Source of the DNA: Clostridia bacterium
Lineage (GTDB): Bacteria; Bacillota; Clostridia; Christensenellales; Aristaeellaceae
Assembly (NCBI GenBank): GCA_017470145.1
Contig: JAFUFB010000020.1
Coordinates: forward strand, 26,536-90,535
Direction of reading: 5' to 3'
Length of the DNA stretch: 64,000 nt
Below, piece by piece: positions 1 through 7,963 of the stretch. Positions within the stretch are counted from its first letter, which is position 1, and each line of letters begins with the position of its first letter. The position numbers and the translations under genes were made by a program. The notes beneath the pieces were generated by a model that saw only the letters and a list, made by a program, of their open reading frames with translations, did no database searches and was not told the origin of the DNA.

Positions 1-724
1 TCGCCTTTGCCTGCAGACCTACCTGCAGCAGAAGATTTCCGGGATTCCAGAGGCAAGGCGCCAGCTCCAGGGAGACACCGAAGGGGTGATTCCCCGTGGG
101 CTGAGGATAATCATAGTGGAAATAATTCAGCATTTCCTCCACCCGCACCGCGTCGGCCGGCACCGTCTCTCCCCGCAGAATCATGGCGCGGAGCTGGGCA
201 TAGGAGGCGGTGTCCACGTCCGCGGCAAAGGTGGACAGAGGAGCCTGAGTCGCAGACTGGAAGCCGTTCTCCTGGAAAAAGGTATATTCGTTGGTATTCC
301 ATTTCATCGTGGCTCCGGTGATGGGCATCCTCGTCGCCAGGGGCGCGGCTAAGACGGCGGCATCATATACACCGCCCCCCAATGCCGCTTCCTCCGCCAG
401 GAACCATCCCTCCGATTCCGCCCTTTCATCCTTAGCCTCCTCCGAGAATAAACACTCCAGGGTTCTTTCGTCCGCCATGCCCGTAATCAACAATCCATTT
501 CGGCTCTGGAAACGGATCAGGGCGGTTTCCGTAGTCTCGTCAAAGATTCCCGTAACTGCAGAAGTCAGATAGTCCAGCTCCACCAGCCGGGCCTGGATTC
601 TCTCCACCTGCTCTCCGGTATCCCCCAGTCGCCAGATATGCTCCGTTTCCGCCAACGCGGGCAGGATCGTCAACAGAACAAGGGTCAGGGCCAACAGCCA
701 GGCCGCCATACGATGCAATTTCAT
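1..724 (-). CDS. Secreted PG-binding / von Willebrand factor A protein, YfbK-like (partial, runs off left edge)
   Basis: The reading frame is open from an ATG at 724 to the window edge, so about 241 N-terminal residues are visible. A signal peptide (MKLHRMAAWLLALTLV... ending ALAE) is followed by a PG_binding_1-like repeat (GDTGEQVERIQARLVELDYL ... ETALIRFQSRNGL). Then comes the start of the YfbK N-terminal region that precedes a vWA domain, with STFAADVDTASYAQLR and VRVEEMLNYFHYDYPQP. An AAAGGAG site lies 7 nt upstream of the ATG. The vWA metal-binding domain itself would lie outside the window. Exported proteins of this type are cell-surface proteins of unknown ligand. The family call rests on the YfbK-specific motif and is fairly safe; the role is not known. 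Confidence 0.85.
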   Translation of the reverse strand, partial: MKLHRMAAWLLALTLVLLTILPALAETEHIWRLGDTGEQVERIQARLVELDYLTSAVTGIFDETTETALIRFQSRNGLLITGMADERTLECLFSEEAKDERAESEGWFLAEEAALGGGVYDAAVLAAPLATRMPITGATMKWNTNEYTFFQENGFQSATQAPLSTFAADVDTASYAQLRAMILRGETVPADAVRVEEMLNYFHYDYPQPTGNHPFGVSLELAPCLWNPGNLLLQVGLQAKA

Positions 725-934
725 GAGTTTACTCCTTTCCATGAGGGAGGTCTGCCTCCCTCCTTTCTCTCTATCAGACGAGAAAAAGATCGGAAAGTTC
801 CAACATAGATCTATAAAGTATGGTATAATCCGGCATGAATTCGTTGGACAGTTTCTTGTTATGATAGGATCGTTGATTCCAGGCAAAGAAGCACGCAAGC
901 TCTAACGCAGAATGATGGTCTATTTGCCAGAAGC

Positions 935-1294
935 CTATTGCTTACTCCTTAACGCTTTTATAATGCCATATATAGCTGCATAAGCGACGCCGGCAACAGG
1001 CCATATGATCCATGAGCGGTTCCAGTTGTTTTCAATAAAGCTCCATGCCAGATACCCCGCTGTAATCAGGCACCAATAAGCCCCATTGATAAATTCGTAG
1101 CGTTTGGAATCAACCTTGTTTTCACGAGAATAATCCCCCTCCTCCAAAAGCATCTGATAGCTTCCCCAGACGATAGATACCCTTACAGTCAGCAGGACGC
1201 CGATAGCAACCAATGCCAAAATCAATGCTATTCCTATTGTTCCCAGAAAAGGATCCTCCTTACCAAGCGCAACAGTAACAAACAGAGGAATCAC
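935..1294 (-). CDS. Hypothetical membrane protein, probably the C-terminal remnant of a larger protein
   Basis: Three to four hydrophobic segments are visible (around PFLGTIGIALILALVAIGVL, YWCLITAGYLAW and WIIWPVAGVAYAAIYGII). The sequence resembles the membrane C-terminus of Clostridial XRE or 'permease prefix' proteins. The frame stays open upstream of the GTG at 1294 for 13 codons (GIVLCCAAV is in frame) before a stop at 1334-1336, and no good ribosome binding site is seen. This suggests that the N-terminal part was lost at a junction near 1320-1335, where an unrelated gene fragment begins on the other strand. It may not be expressed. Confidence 0.5.
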   Translation of the reverse strand: MIPLFVTVALGKEDPFLGTIGIALILALVAIGVLLTVRVSIVWGSYQMLLEEGDYSRENKVDSKRYEFINGAYWCLITAGYLAWSFIENNWNRSWIIWPVAGVAYAAIYGIIKALRSKQ

Positions 1295-1320
1295 CGCCGC
1301 ACAGCAAAGAACAATTCCAA

Positions 1321-1509
1321 GTGTTAGATATACCTACGGCCCCGAGGAATCAGCTGATTTTTATTGAGAAGGCCGGGCATACTTATCAGATGAAGCATCA
1401 AGAAGTGGCAGATAAAATTCTGCATCAGCTTCAGGAATGGAGGGGCGAATCATGCCGTTTACCTCTGTTCCTGCAATCCTATGAACAAATAAATATCGGC
1501 AATTCTTGA
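1321..1509 (+). pseudogene. C-terminal fragment of an alpha/beta hydrolase-like gene
   Basis: The frame encodes PRNQLIFIEKAGHTYQ followed by a helix (EVADKILHQLQEW). This resembles the last beta-strand, catalytic-His loop (AGH) and final helix of alpha/beta hydrolases. No nucleophile elbow or upstream domain exists: the other strand at 935-1333 is a different truncated gene. The tail after EWRG looks like read-through. The likely GTG at 1321 lacks a ribosome binding site. The family is inferred from a very short match. Confidence 0.35.
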
Positions 1510-1522
1510 TCTGAGCTTTGTC

Positions 1523-1600
1523 ATGATGTAAACTGTCCGCTGTAGACAGGAGGAAGGATCTGCACGAAAGGAAGAAATCCTTTCACAATCATCCTCGCTC
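1523..1600 (+). repeat. Leader-like repeat, copy 1 (related to 5474-5540)
   Basis: Bases 1523-1545 match 5474-5496 at 22 of 23 positions (both read ATGATGTAAACT then R then TCCGCTGTAG). About 25 bases further on, both copies carry a CGAAAGGARG...CCTTTCA element in which the Shine-Dalgarno-like GGA can pair with the following CCTTTC. In copy 2 this element leads directly into an ATG. In copy 1 the ATG has been replaced by ACA, so copy 1 looks like the relic of a duplicated 5' leader. It now lies about 100 bases upstream of the DUF1848 gene. Confidence 0.45.
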
Positions 1601-1639
1601 CTGGAAAGCATTCTGCCAATGAGGGGAGAGTACAGACGG

Positions 1640-2572
1640 ATGATTATCAACACGGGTCAGCGAACCGATATTCCCGCCTTTTACAGCCGCTGGTTCATGA
1701 ACCGCCTGCGGGAAGGATATGTACTGGTTCGGAATCCATATAATCCGCAGAGCGTCACCCGCTATACCCTGTCCCCGGACATCGTGGACATTATCGGCTT
1801 TTGCACCAAAAATCCAGCGCCTATGCTCCCCTACCTGCAGGAACTGAAGCCATACGGACAATACTGGTTTGTGACCATCACCCCCTATGGAAAAGATATC
1901 GAGCCCCATGTTCCGGATAAGGCCAGGGTGATAGACTGCTTCCTGCATCTTTCAGAGGCCGTAGGAATCCATTCCATGGGCTGGAGATATGATCCTATCT
2001 TTCTCAACGACCGGTATCCCCTATCCTTTCACCTGGAAGCCTTTGAAAGGATGGCGGAAGCCCTCTCCGGCTATACGCATGCCGCGGTCATCAGCTTTAT
2101 CGACTTGTACGAGAAAACCCGACGGAACTTTCCGGAAGCCAGAACCGTATCCGCAGAAGATCGAATTACCCTGGGTAAAGCCTTTGTGAAAGTAGGGCAA
2201 AAATACGGGATGGCCATCAAAGCCTGTGCAGAGGGCGACGATCTCGCCCCTTATGGCGTGGACTGCAGCGGCTGCATGACCATTCCCGTGTACGAGCAGG
2301 CCATCGGCTGCAATCTGAAGGTCCCATCCAAAGCGCCTGCCCGGGAAGCCTGCAGCTGCTATCTCGGCGGGGATATCGGAGCTTACAACACCTGCGGACA
2401 TCTCTGCCGATACTGCTATGCCAATTATGACGCGGATACAGTCCGTGCCAATAGGAAGAAGCACGATCCCAACTCCCCCATGCTGATCGGCAACCTGATG
2501 CCCGGAGATAAGGTGCATCAAGCCGAGGAAAAGAGCTGGAAGGATTATCAGCTTCGGCTGGATCTTTTATAG
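1640..2572 (+). CDS. DUF1848 family protein
   Basis: The product (310 residues) starts MIINTGQRTDIPAFY, the usual N-terminus of the DUF1848 family. The upstream in-frame ATG at 1619 is rejected because the GAGGGGAGAG site precedes 1640 at a plausible distance. The C-terminal third carries a dense cysteine cluster (CSGCM, then CSCYLGGDIGAYNTCGHLC and YCYANY), which suggests a metal or iron-sulfur site. The family is common in Clostridia and its biochemical role is not established. The DUF523 gene follows after 18 bases and is probably co-transcribed. Confidence 0.88.
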   Translation: MIINTGQRTDIPAFYSRWFMNRLREGYVLVRNPYNPQSVTRYTLSPDIVDIIGFCTKNPAPMLPYLQELKPYGQYWFVTITPYGKDIEPHVPDKARVIDCFLHLSEAVGIHSMGWRYDPIFLNDRYPLSFHLEAFERMAEALSGYTHAAVISFIDLYEKTRRNFPEARTVSAEDRITLGKAFVKVGQKYGMAIKACAEGDDLAPYGVDCSGCMTIPVYEQAIGCNLKVPSKAPAREACSCYLGGDIGAYNTCGHLCRYCYANYDADTVRANRKKHDPNSPMLIGNLMPGDKVHQAEEKSWKDYQLRLDLL

Positions 2573-2590
2573 CATAGAAAGGAATCTGAA

Positions 2591-3040
2591 ATGAACAATT
2601 CCACAAAATGTCCGCTGCTGATTTCCGCATGTCTGCTCGGAACACCCTGTCGTTACGATGGAGCCAGCAAAGCCATGCCTGCGCAGACATTAGAGCTGTT
2701 GCAGCGCTCCTATCACCTGATTCCAGTCTGTCCCGAAGAATTAGGCGGTCTTCCAACGCCCCGGATGCCTTCGGAGCGTGTCGGAGATAAAGTTCTCATG
2801 AAAACGGGCAAAGACGTGACCGAAGAATACCGGAAAGGTGCGGAGATCAGTCTTCGCATAGCCCTGGAGGCCGGTTGCAAGATCGCAGTGCTCAAGGAAC
2901 GCAGCCCCTCCTGCGGGCATGGAGAAATCTACGATGGGACCTTTTCCGGTACACTTGTTCCTGGGAACGGCTGTACCGCAGAACTGTTACTGGCCAATGG
3001 CATCCAGGTGCTTGGCGAGAGCCAAGTATCTGAACTATAA
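2591..3040 (+). CDS. DUF523 family protein
   Basis: The product (149 residues) shows the family hallmarks: an N-terminal ISACLLGTPCRYDG, a central PVCPEELGGLPTPR and KERSPSCGHGEIYDG, and LLANGI near the end. The conserved cysteines suggest metal binding or redox chemistry, but no function is established. A GAAAGGAATC site precedes the ATG. It is the second gene of a two-gene unit with the Cys-rich DUF1848 gene. Confidence 0.9.
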   Translation: MNNSTKCPLLISACLLGTPCRYDGASKAMPAQTLELLQRSYHLIPVCPEELGGLPTPRMPSERVGDKVLMKTGKDVTEEYRKGAEISLRIALEAGCKIAVLKERSPSCGHGEIYDGTFSGTLVPGNGCTAELLLANGIQVLGESQVSEL

Positions 3041-3099
3041 CATGATCGCAGATCGATTGGAACCGTCTGCCTCATACGCTGGAAGAGGCATCCAAGCAG

Positions 3100-3564
3100 A
3101 TGGATTCCAGCAACTATGCTATGGTGGTGAATCCCAATCCTGCGGATCGTCTCCATCTGCGGGAGCGAGCTGATAAGGGCAGCCAATCTCAGGGGAAATA
3201 TTACACTGGTGCGCCGGTTTGTGTCAGTGCGCGGGACGGCGAGTGGACACAGGTGATATTCGGCGATTGGCGTACTTGGTCGTATGGCTATATGATGAAG
3301 CGATATCTGAGCTTCGGACAGGCTGACAGCGCGCTTCACCTCGATATAACTGCCATGCCGCAGCTGTTCAGCAAGGGCGGGGAGATGCTGAAGGTGTACG
3401 ATGAGGCTCAGGCGGTCAGTGGCTATACTTATCATCACAGCGAAGACCACAATACCATGAAGGTGATCGGAATTATCGAGAATGACTGGTATCATGTCTG
3501 GTTTCCTGCCACCGGAGAGTATGGGTATGTACGGCAGAGCGATCTATGGCCGGGGAATGGCTAA
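3100..3564 (+). CDS. SH3-like domain protein, N-terminally truncated
   Basis: Two bacterial SH3-like repeats can be seen: residues about 5-70 (NPNPADRLHLRERAD ... GEWTQVIFG) and about 90-154 (MLKVYDEAQ ... NDWYHVWFPATGEYGYV), ending in a hydrophilic QSDLWPGNG tail. The frame is meaningful upstream of the ATG (DWNRLPHTLEEASKQ) back to a stop at 3043-3045, with no start codon or signal peptide, so the original 5' end is missing. It is probably a relic of an exported or wall-bound protein. The last 24 coding bases form one arm of a 31-bp inverted repeat (see 5427-5457). Confidence 0.55.
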   Translation: MDSSNYAMVVNPNPADRLHLRERADKGSQSQGKYYTGAPVCVSARDGEWTQVIFGDWRTWSYGYMMKRYLSFGQADSALHLDITAMPQLFSKGGEMLKVYDEAQAVSGYTYHHSEDHNTMKVIGIIENDWYHVWFPATGEYGYVRQSDLWPGNG

Positions 3565-3571
3565 CGCAGGA
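3541..3571 (+). repeat. 31-bp inverted repeat, left copy
   Basis: The segment from GATCTATGGCC to CTAACGCAGGA recurs in inverted orientation at 5427-5457 with a single mismatch. The two copies bracket the AT-rich ATPase gene at 3825-5270. The left copy contains the stop codon and last codons of the SH3-like gene, so the pair may be a duplicated gene end and not a true transposon terminus. Confidence 0.6.
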
Positions 3572-3690
3572 GACATCTCTTCGGCCTGATGCACTTTATC
3601 TCCGGACATATGATATCACAAAATCCGGGGGGATGCAGTAAGGAGCTGTTACCAAAAGTTATTTTTCCGCCGCAGCTAAATAAAAAAACG

Positions 3691-3728
3691 AGTTACGGAG
3701 AGAAAATCGCGATTTTTCCTCCGTAACT
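3691..3728. terminator. Long hairpin, terminator-like on the minus strand
   Basis: AGTTACGGAG ... CTCCGTAACT forms a stem of about 18 pairs with one unpaired base. On the minus strand it is followed by CGTTTTTTTA, which fits an intrinsic terminator, but no minus-strand gene lies upstream. On the plus strand it has no T tract. It lies just before the promoter of the ATPase gene and may protect it from read-through or be part of an inserted cassette. Confidence 0.5.
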
Positions 3729-3760
3729 ATGAAAAAAATAGAGTTGTGGGGGAAAAACAA

Positions 3761-3789
3761 TTGAAATAGAGTAATTATTCTGGTATACT
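3761..3789 (+). promoter_or_regulatory. Sigma-A type promoter of the ATPase gene
   Basis: TTGAAA (3761-3766) and TATACT (3784-3789) are separated by 17 bases, 36 bases before the ATPase start codon. The gene therefore has its own promoter and does not depend on the decayed genes around it. Confidence 0.65.
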
Positions 3790-3824
3790 GCTCTGCGTGG
3801 AAGGAGACCTGCAAAAGGAGGAAG

Positions 3825-5270
3825 ATGTCCAAGATGATTAATTTTGTCGGACGGAATGAGGAAATCAAATCCCTCAGAAAGTACGATGCCTCTGAAAAAT
3901 CAGAGTTCGTGGCAGTATATGGAAGGAGAAGGGTCGGTAAAACCTATCTTTTGCAATATGCTTTTCATGGGCAGTTTGATTTTGAATATACGGGCCTTTA
4001 TCATGTGGGTGCAAAGGAGCAGCGGAAGCGTTTCCAGGATATTTTGAATCTTGCGTCAGGTAAGCAAGAGGCAACTCCAGAGGATTGGTTCTCTGCGTTT
4101 GATCGACTCAAGCAATATCTCCTTGCGCAACAGAAGGAAAAGGTGACTGTCTTTTTGGACGAGCTGCCTTGGATGGATACGCAAAAAAGCAATTTTATGG
4201 CGGCGCTTTCTGGCTTCTGGAATGGGTGGAAAAGTCATGAATGTATTCTGAAGCTCTATGTCTGTGGCTCCGCAACAACATGGATGTTGGATAAGCTGAT
4301 TGGTGATCGAGGCGGCTTGCATGGACGGATCACCCGCTCCATCTATTTAGCGCCGTTTACGCTGCGGGAGACAGAGGAGTACCTAAATCAAGTCAAGCAT
4401 ATGCACTATGGGCAAAGACAGGTGCTGGAAACTTATATGGTCTTCGGTGGAATCCCATACTATCTGGATATGCTCGACCGAGAGTATCCTCTTTCAGAGA
4501 ACGTTGACAGGCTCTTCTTTTTTCCAAATGCTCCATTAAAAACAGAATATGATTTTTTGTTTCGATCGTTGTACAAATCGCCTTTGAACTATCAAAAGGT
4601 GATCGAAGCGCTGGCTTCTACACTTCGAGGCATGACGAGAGAAGAGATAAGTGATGCATCAGGAATAGACGGAGGGGAGTTGACGCAAGTTTTAAAAAAT
4701 CTGGAGGCTTGTGACTTTATCAGGAGCTACTTGTTTCCGAAGAAAACGACTCGGGCCAAAACATATCAGCTGATTGATATGTTCTGTCTATTTTCGCTTC
4801 GTTTTGTACAACAGCAGAAAAATTCGGATATTCACTTCTGGACAAAATCAGCGCGAAGCGGGTACCGAAACGCATGGGCGGGATATGCTTTTGAGCAAAC
4901 CTGCTTAAGTCATGTTCAACAGATCAAAGAGAAGCTTGGAATTTCCGGAATTCTGAGCGGTGTTTACGCATGGAGCAGCAGAGCCTTCACAGATAAGGAT
5001 GGAAATGAATGGAAAGGCGGACAAATTGATCTCGTGATTGATAGAAATGATCATGTGATTAATCTGTGCGAAATGAAGTACAGCCAAACAGAGTATGCCA
5101 TAGATGGTGACTATGCGGAGAAAATCCAGAACAGGATGGAACTGTTTCGCAAAGTACAGCGGACAAAAAAGGAACTGCACTGTACCTTTGTGACGCTCTA
5201 TGGAGTGAAAAACAATAACTATATTGATATTGTAAATGAGCAGGTCAAGATGGAAGATCTTTTCGGATAA
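3825..5270 (+). CDS. Archaeal-type AAA ATPase with C-terminal DUF234 nuclease-like domain
   Basis: The 481-residue protein begins FVGRNEEIKSL and has Walker A GRRRVGKT (about residues 32-39) and Walker B VFLDELPW (about 108-115). A winged-helix region follows (around RGMTREEISDASG). The C-terminal DUF234 domain has a PD-(D/E)XK-like GQIDLVID ... LCEMKYS pattern. Two starts are possible: ATG 3825 lies only 3 bases from AGGAGG, while ATG 3834 lies 12 away. Proteins of this class are scattered, often horizontally acquired, and have no firmly assigned function. Codon use is clearly more AT-rich than in neighbouring core genes. A second member lies at 12659-14050. Confidence 0.9.
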   Translation: MSKMINFVGRNEEIKSLRKYDASEKSEFVAVYGRRRVGKTYLLQYAFHGQFDFEYTGLYHVGAKEQRKRFQDILNLASGKQEATPEDWFSAFDRLKQYLLAQQKEKVTVFLDELPWMDTQKSNFMAALSGFWNGWKSHECILKLYVCGSATTWMLDKLIGDRGGLHGRITRSIYLAPFTLRETEEYLNQVKHMHYGQRQVLETYMVFGGIPYYLDMLDREYPLSENVDRLFFFPNAPLKTEYDFLFRSLYKSPLNYQKVIEALASTLRGMTREEISDASGIDGGELTQVLKNLEACDFIRSYLFPKKTTRAKTYQLIDMFCLFSLRFVQQQKNSDIHFWTKSARSGYRNAWAGYAFEQTCLSHVQQIKEKLGISGILSGVYAWSSRAFTDKDGNEWKGGQIDLVIDRNDHVINLCEMKYSQTEYAIDGDYAEKIQNRMELFRKVQRTKKELHCTFVTLYGVKNNNYIDIVNEQVKMEDLFG

Positions 5271-5301
5271 TGTGTGATTGAGTCACAGCGTCCCCTATCA
5301 T

Positions 5302-5400
5302 ATGGCTCCCGGTTCGCTGTTCGATCCTGCCCGGGCAGAGCTTTTTGATGTTCCCAATCGGCTGATCATCCCTGTGGGAAAAGAAATTGCGCTGGAATAG
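5302..5400 (+). pseudogene. Short C-terminal gene remnant, family unknown
   Basis: A 32-codon frame (MAPGSLFDPARAELF ... RLIIPVGKEIALE) has protein-like composition and is open a few codons further upstream, but has no ribosome binding site or start context. It lies between the ATPase and the right inverted repeat. It is probably the tail of a gene whose body has been lost. The parent family is not recognised. Confidence 0.3.
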
Positions 5401-5426
5401 GAACTCAATTCTTTTTATCGTGTGTT

Positions 5427-5457
5427 TCCTGCGTTAGCCATTCCCCGGCCAAAGATC
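5427..5457 (-). repeat. 31-bp inverted repeat, right copy
   Basis: This is the reverse complement of 3541-3571 with one mismatch. Read on the minus strand it would encode the same WPGNG-stop tail as the SH3-like gene, so it may be a fragment of a second, inverted copy of that gene. Confidence 0.6.
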
Positions 5458-5473
5458 AGATCCAAACTCCAAT

Positions 5474-5540
5474 ATGATGTAAACTATCCGCTGTAGGAAA
5501 CAAAGGCCATCACGGAGAAGCGAAAGGAGGTCGCCCTTTC
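5474..5540 (+). repeat. Leader repeat, copy 2, with a possible SD-sequestering hairpin
   Basis: Bases 5474-5496 match 1523-1545 with one change. The leader ends in GAAAGGAGGTCGCCCTTTC directly before the ATG at 5541, so GAAAGG can pair with CCTTTC and hide part of the Shine-Dalgarno sequence. Copy 1 keeps the same arrangement although its start codon is gone, which suggests the hairpin was a functional part of the leader. Confidence 0.45.
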
Positions 5541-5855
5541 ATGAGAAAGACATTTCTGCTCGCACTCATTCTCTTCCTATCTCTGTTTGCTTATCATGCT
5601 CATACTGTTGCAGAAAGCATTCTCGTTATTTCTGACACGCACCTGACCAGGGAATCTCAGAATCATGCTGCCATGATGGAAGCAGTGATCCAGGCCGCCA
5701 AAGGAACCTGTCTGCTGATGATGGATACCAACCGTCCAGACAAGGATCACTCTTTCCTTCCAGACGGATCCATCGAGGAATCCACACTCCTGTGGGTCCA
5801 GCAGAGACCATACTCTGCCTTTGCGGCCCTCAAAATGCAATCTCCTTTACGGTAG
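5541..5855 (+). pseudogene. Exported metallophosphoesterase with internal deletion
   Basis: A signal peptide (MRKTFLLALILFLSLFAYHA) leads into the first metallophosphoesterase motif, ILVISDTHLT (D-x-H), and a helix ending AAKG. The sequence then jumps to LLMMDTNRPDKD ... ESTLLWVQQ, which resembles a region much later in such enzymes, and ends abruptly. The GD, GNHD and GHTH metal motifs are all missing, so it cannot be an active phosphoesterase. The end overlaps the convergent membrane protein gene by nine bases. Confidence 0.55.
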
Positions 5856-6332
5856 AATCAACAGCATGATTCCTGAGAGCACGGCCGCAATGATGGGGTT
5901 GCCCACGATGACAATCAGCCACTTCACGATCAGCGTTTTCTTCGGGATGTACGGCTTGAGATCCTCTGTTCCGGGGATCGTCCAAGCCTTTGTGTGTCCT
6001 ACCCAGTACCAGTCAATAAAGAATCGGTCAAACAACCCCTCCGCCATAGCGATTGCGTAGACTTCCCAGAAGGGCTGCCAGAATCCACGGGATCCATTGA
6101 TGCCATAAACTGCCCAGAGAACAAAAGCAATCATGACGGTCATTGTGGAAATTTTAAAGATTTTCTGGTTCCTGTTAATCTGTGCTCGCGTGATCAAACC
6201 CATCTTGACAACACGATCCTGCACCTCCTGTTCAAACAGGAAAGTGGCGTTATGGATCCCGTTAGCAATCGATATCACACAGGGCAGCAGCAAAATAAAG
6301 CAAACAACTAAGCATTCCAGAATCAGCACCAT
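5847..6332 (-). CDS. Hypothetical polytopic membrane protein
   Basis: The 161-residue product has four hydrophobic segments: the N-terminus (LILECLVVCFILLLPCVI), about 63-80 (TMTVMIAFVLWAVYG), a middle segment near FWEVYAIAMAEGL, and the C-terminus (LIVIVGNPIIAAVLSGIMLL). Between the last two is a charged loop with FIDWYWVGHTKAW. A GAGGGGAGGGGAGAGG purine run precedes the ATG. It lies 21 bases downstream of the methyltransferase gene and is probably its operon partner. No family was recognised. Confidence 0.75.
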   Translation of the reverse strand: MVLILECLVVCFILLLPCVISIANGIHNATFLFEQEVQDRVVKMGLITRAQINRNQKIFKISTMTVMIAFVLWAVYGINGSRGFWQPFWEVYAIAMAEGLFDRFFIDWYWVGHTKAWTIPGTEDLKPYIPKKTLIVKWLIVIVGNPIIAAVLSGIMLLILP

Positions 6333-6353
6333 ATCCTCTCCCCTCCCCTCCCG

Positions 6354-7151
6354 TCACAGGCACAATACTGCGATTTTATTTGAAAGATTCCGGATCGGTT
6401 TGATTTTCCCGATCACTTTGTAAATCGGATACATGACCTCCATGCCCTCAACAAGACTTCTGTCCTCAATCAGATGAAAGGATGGCGAAAGCCGACTGAT
6501 CTCCGCGCCGTTTTTTGCGCCCCATGTAAATTTCGCTCCGCTTTGGTCGATGGATTTTTCCTTGACCCGCTTTACGACCAGCGGAGACATGTATTCCAGA
6601 AATACAGTGACCGAACACGTCTTAAAATGCGACGCAATGATGGAAAGCATCTGTTTGACGTCCTGTTCGGTCAAATACATGGTCAATCCCTCCACGATAA
6701 CCAGCAGATCGCCCGTGACTGCGCCAATCGATGCTGTCCATGCCTCGTCCATGGCGGACGCGGCAATCATGGAAATGCGACCTTCTTCCTGCAAAAACTG
6801 TTTTCTGACAGCAATAGTTTCCGGAAGGTCCAGATTGAACCATCGTATTTTCCCATTGTCGACACGGTATACGCGGGTGTCCATGCCACAGGCCAGGTTG
6901 ATCACGGTCGCTTCAGGATGTTCGTCTATATATCGCTTTGTCATATTGTCTAATAGGATAGTTCTGGCAATAACACCGGCGCTCATTTTGAAGTCCCTGT
7001 CAGCCGCAGCAAAATCGTAATCAAGCTGATTCACGATCTCAACGGCCTGCAGATCAAAAATAAGCGGGTTTTCTTTTTGCGATTCTTTTGCCCTCGCGTA
7101 AAGTGTTTGAATCATTGTCTCCGGCACACCGGAAATTTGAAGCTTTCCCAT
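6354..7151 (-). CDS. SAM-dependent O-methyltransferase, leucine carboxyl methyltransferase-like
   Basis: The 265-residue product matches the COG3315/TIGR00027 type of class I methyltransferase. It shows TVINLACGMDTRVYR (SAM-binding motif I), RWFNLDLPETI (motif II acidic residue) and LLVIVEGLTMYLTE (the family's EG-YL motif). The N-terminal segment DRDFKMSAGVIART is also typical. Members methylate small molecules such as polyketides or carboxylates; the substrate is unknown here. It is the first gene of a two-gene unit with the membrane protein. Confidence 0.87.
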   Translation of the reverse strand: MGKLQISGVPETMIQTLYARAKESQKENPLIFDLQAVEIVNQLDYDFAAADRDFKMSAGVIARTILLDNMTKRYIDEHPEATVINLACGMDTRVYRVDNGKIRWFNLDLPETIAVRKQFLQEEGRISMIAASAMDEAWTASIGAVTGDLLVIVEGLTMYLTEQDVKQMLSIIASHFKTCSVTVFLEYMSPLVVKRVKEKSIDQSGAKFTWGAKNGAEISRLSPSFHLIEDRSLVEGMEVMYPIYKVIGKIKPIRNLSNKIAVLCL

Positions 7152-7300
7152 GTTTCATCACCCAATCCCTTCCACACAGATCCGATATAGCATCTTCCTG
7201 CCCTACATCCGTTAGTTTCGGCTAACCCAATTTCTGAATGAAAGCCTGCTCCACAGTCACCTCCCAAAACCGCGTCGCGGGATGTTAGCCGTCGCTTACA

Positions 7301-7329
7301 ATTATACTTTGCTCGCGCCGATTCTTCAA
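7301..7329 (-). promoter_or_regulatory. Promoter of the methyltransferase unit
   Basis: On the minus strand TTGAAG (7324-7329) and TATAAT (7301-7306) are 17 bases apart, about 150 bases before the methyltransferase start. In the same 338-base divergent gap a TATAAT at 7411-7416 with a weak TTCCCA at 7388-7393 could serve the thioesterase gene on the plus strand. Nothing else is recognisable in this gap. Confidence 0.55.
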
Positions 7330-7489
7330 TCCCCCGAACCCTGTTATCTCCATTATTTTTCCACGCATAATATATTTTAAATTTCTCTTCCCATAAAGCC
7401 TATATGCGGTTATAATGGGTGAGCTTCGAGGCTATGCACAGCAAATCCCCCTCGCCTGTGGCAAAATACGCAAAAAGGATCGTACACCC

Positions 7490-7936
7490 ATGAAGACAAC
7501 AGCCAGCACCGTACAAATCGTTATGCCGCAGCATTGCAACGGCTATGCCAAGCCCAGGCTCTTCGGCGGCCAGATCATGGCTTGGATCGACGTAGTAGGC
7601 GCGGTCGCCGCCCGGCGTTACACACAAAAGGCCGTCACCACGGTCTGCATCGATAACCTGACCTTCCTGAAGCCTGCCTATCTGAACGACACGGTGATTC
7701 AGGAGGCCGGGGTCACCTGGACGGGGAACACCTCCCTGGAGGTGCGCGTAGACAGCCTGGTGGAAAAGCTGGACGGCACCCAGGAGCTGATCAACCGGGC
7801 TTACGTGGTTTTTGTGGCCCTGGATGAAAATGATCAGCCCGCCAAAGTACCACCCCTGGTGCCTGAAACAGAGGAAGAAATCAAAGAATACGAGGCCGCG
7901 ATTCTTCGGAGAAAGATCCGCCTCGCGAGATCATAA
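7490..7936 (+). CDS. Acyl-CoA thioesterase, hotdog fold
   Basis: The 148-residue product starts MKTTASTVQIVMPQHCN. The upstream in-frame ATG at 7415 is rejected because it overlaps the promoter. The family core NGYAKPRLFGGQIMAWIDVVGA ends in the catalytic acidic residue of the hotdog helix, followed by VTTVCIDNLTFLKPAYLND. Enzymes of this type hydrolyse acyl-CoA to free acid and CoA in the cytoplasm. The ribosome binding site (AAGGA) is weak. The aldo/keto reductase gene follows after 27 bases. Confidence 0.88.
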   Translation: MKTTASTVQIVMPQHCNGYAKPRLFGGQIMAWIDVVGAVAARRYTQKAVTTVCIDNLTFLKPAYLNDTVIQEAGVTWTGNTSLEVRVDSLVEKLDGTQELINRAYVVFVALDENDQPAKVPPLVPETEEEIKEYEAAILRRKIRLARS

Positions 7937-7963
7937 AAAAACAATTTTTAGGAGGAAGCAATC

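Noticed and set aside
3659-3868. A 69-codon minus frame near the hairpin
   Set aside because: It reads through the stem-loop and the ATPase promoter and lacks a start context.
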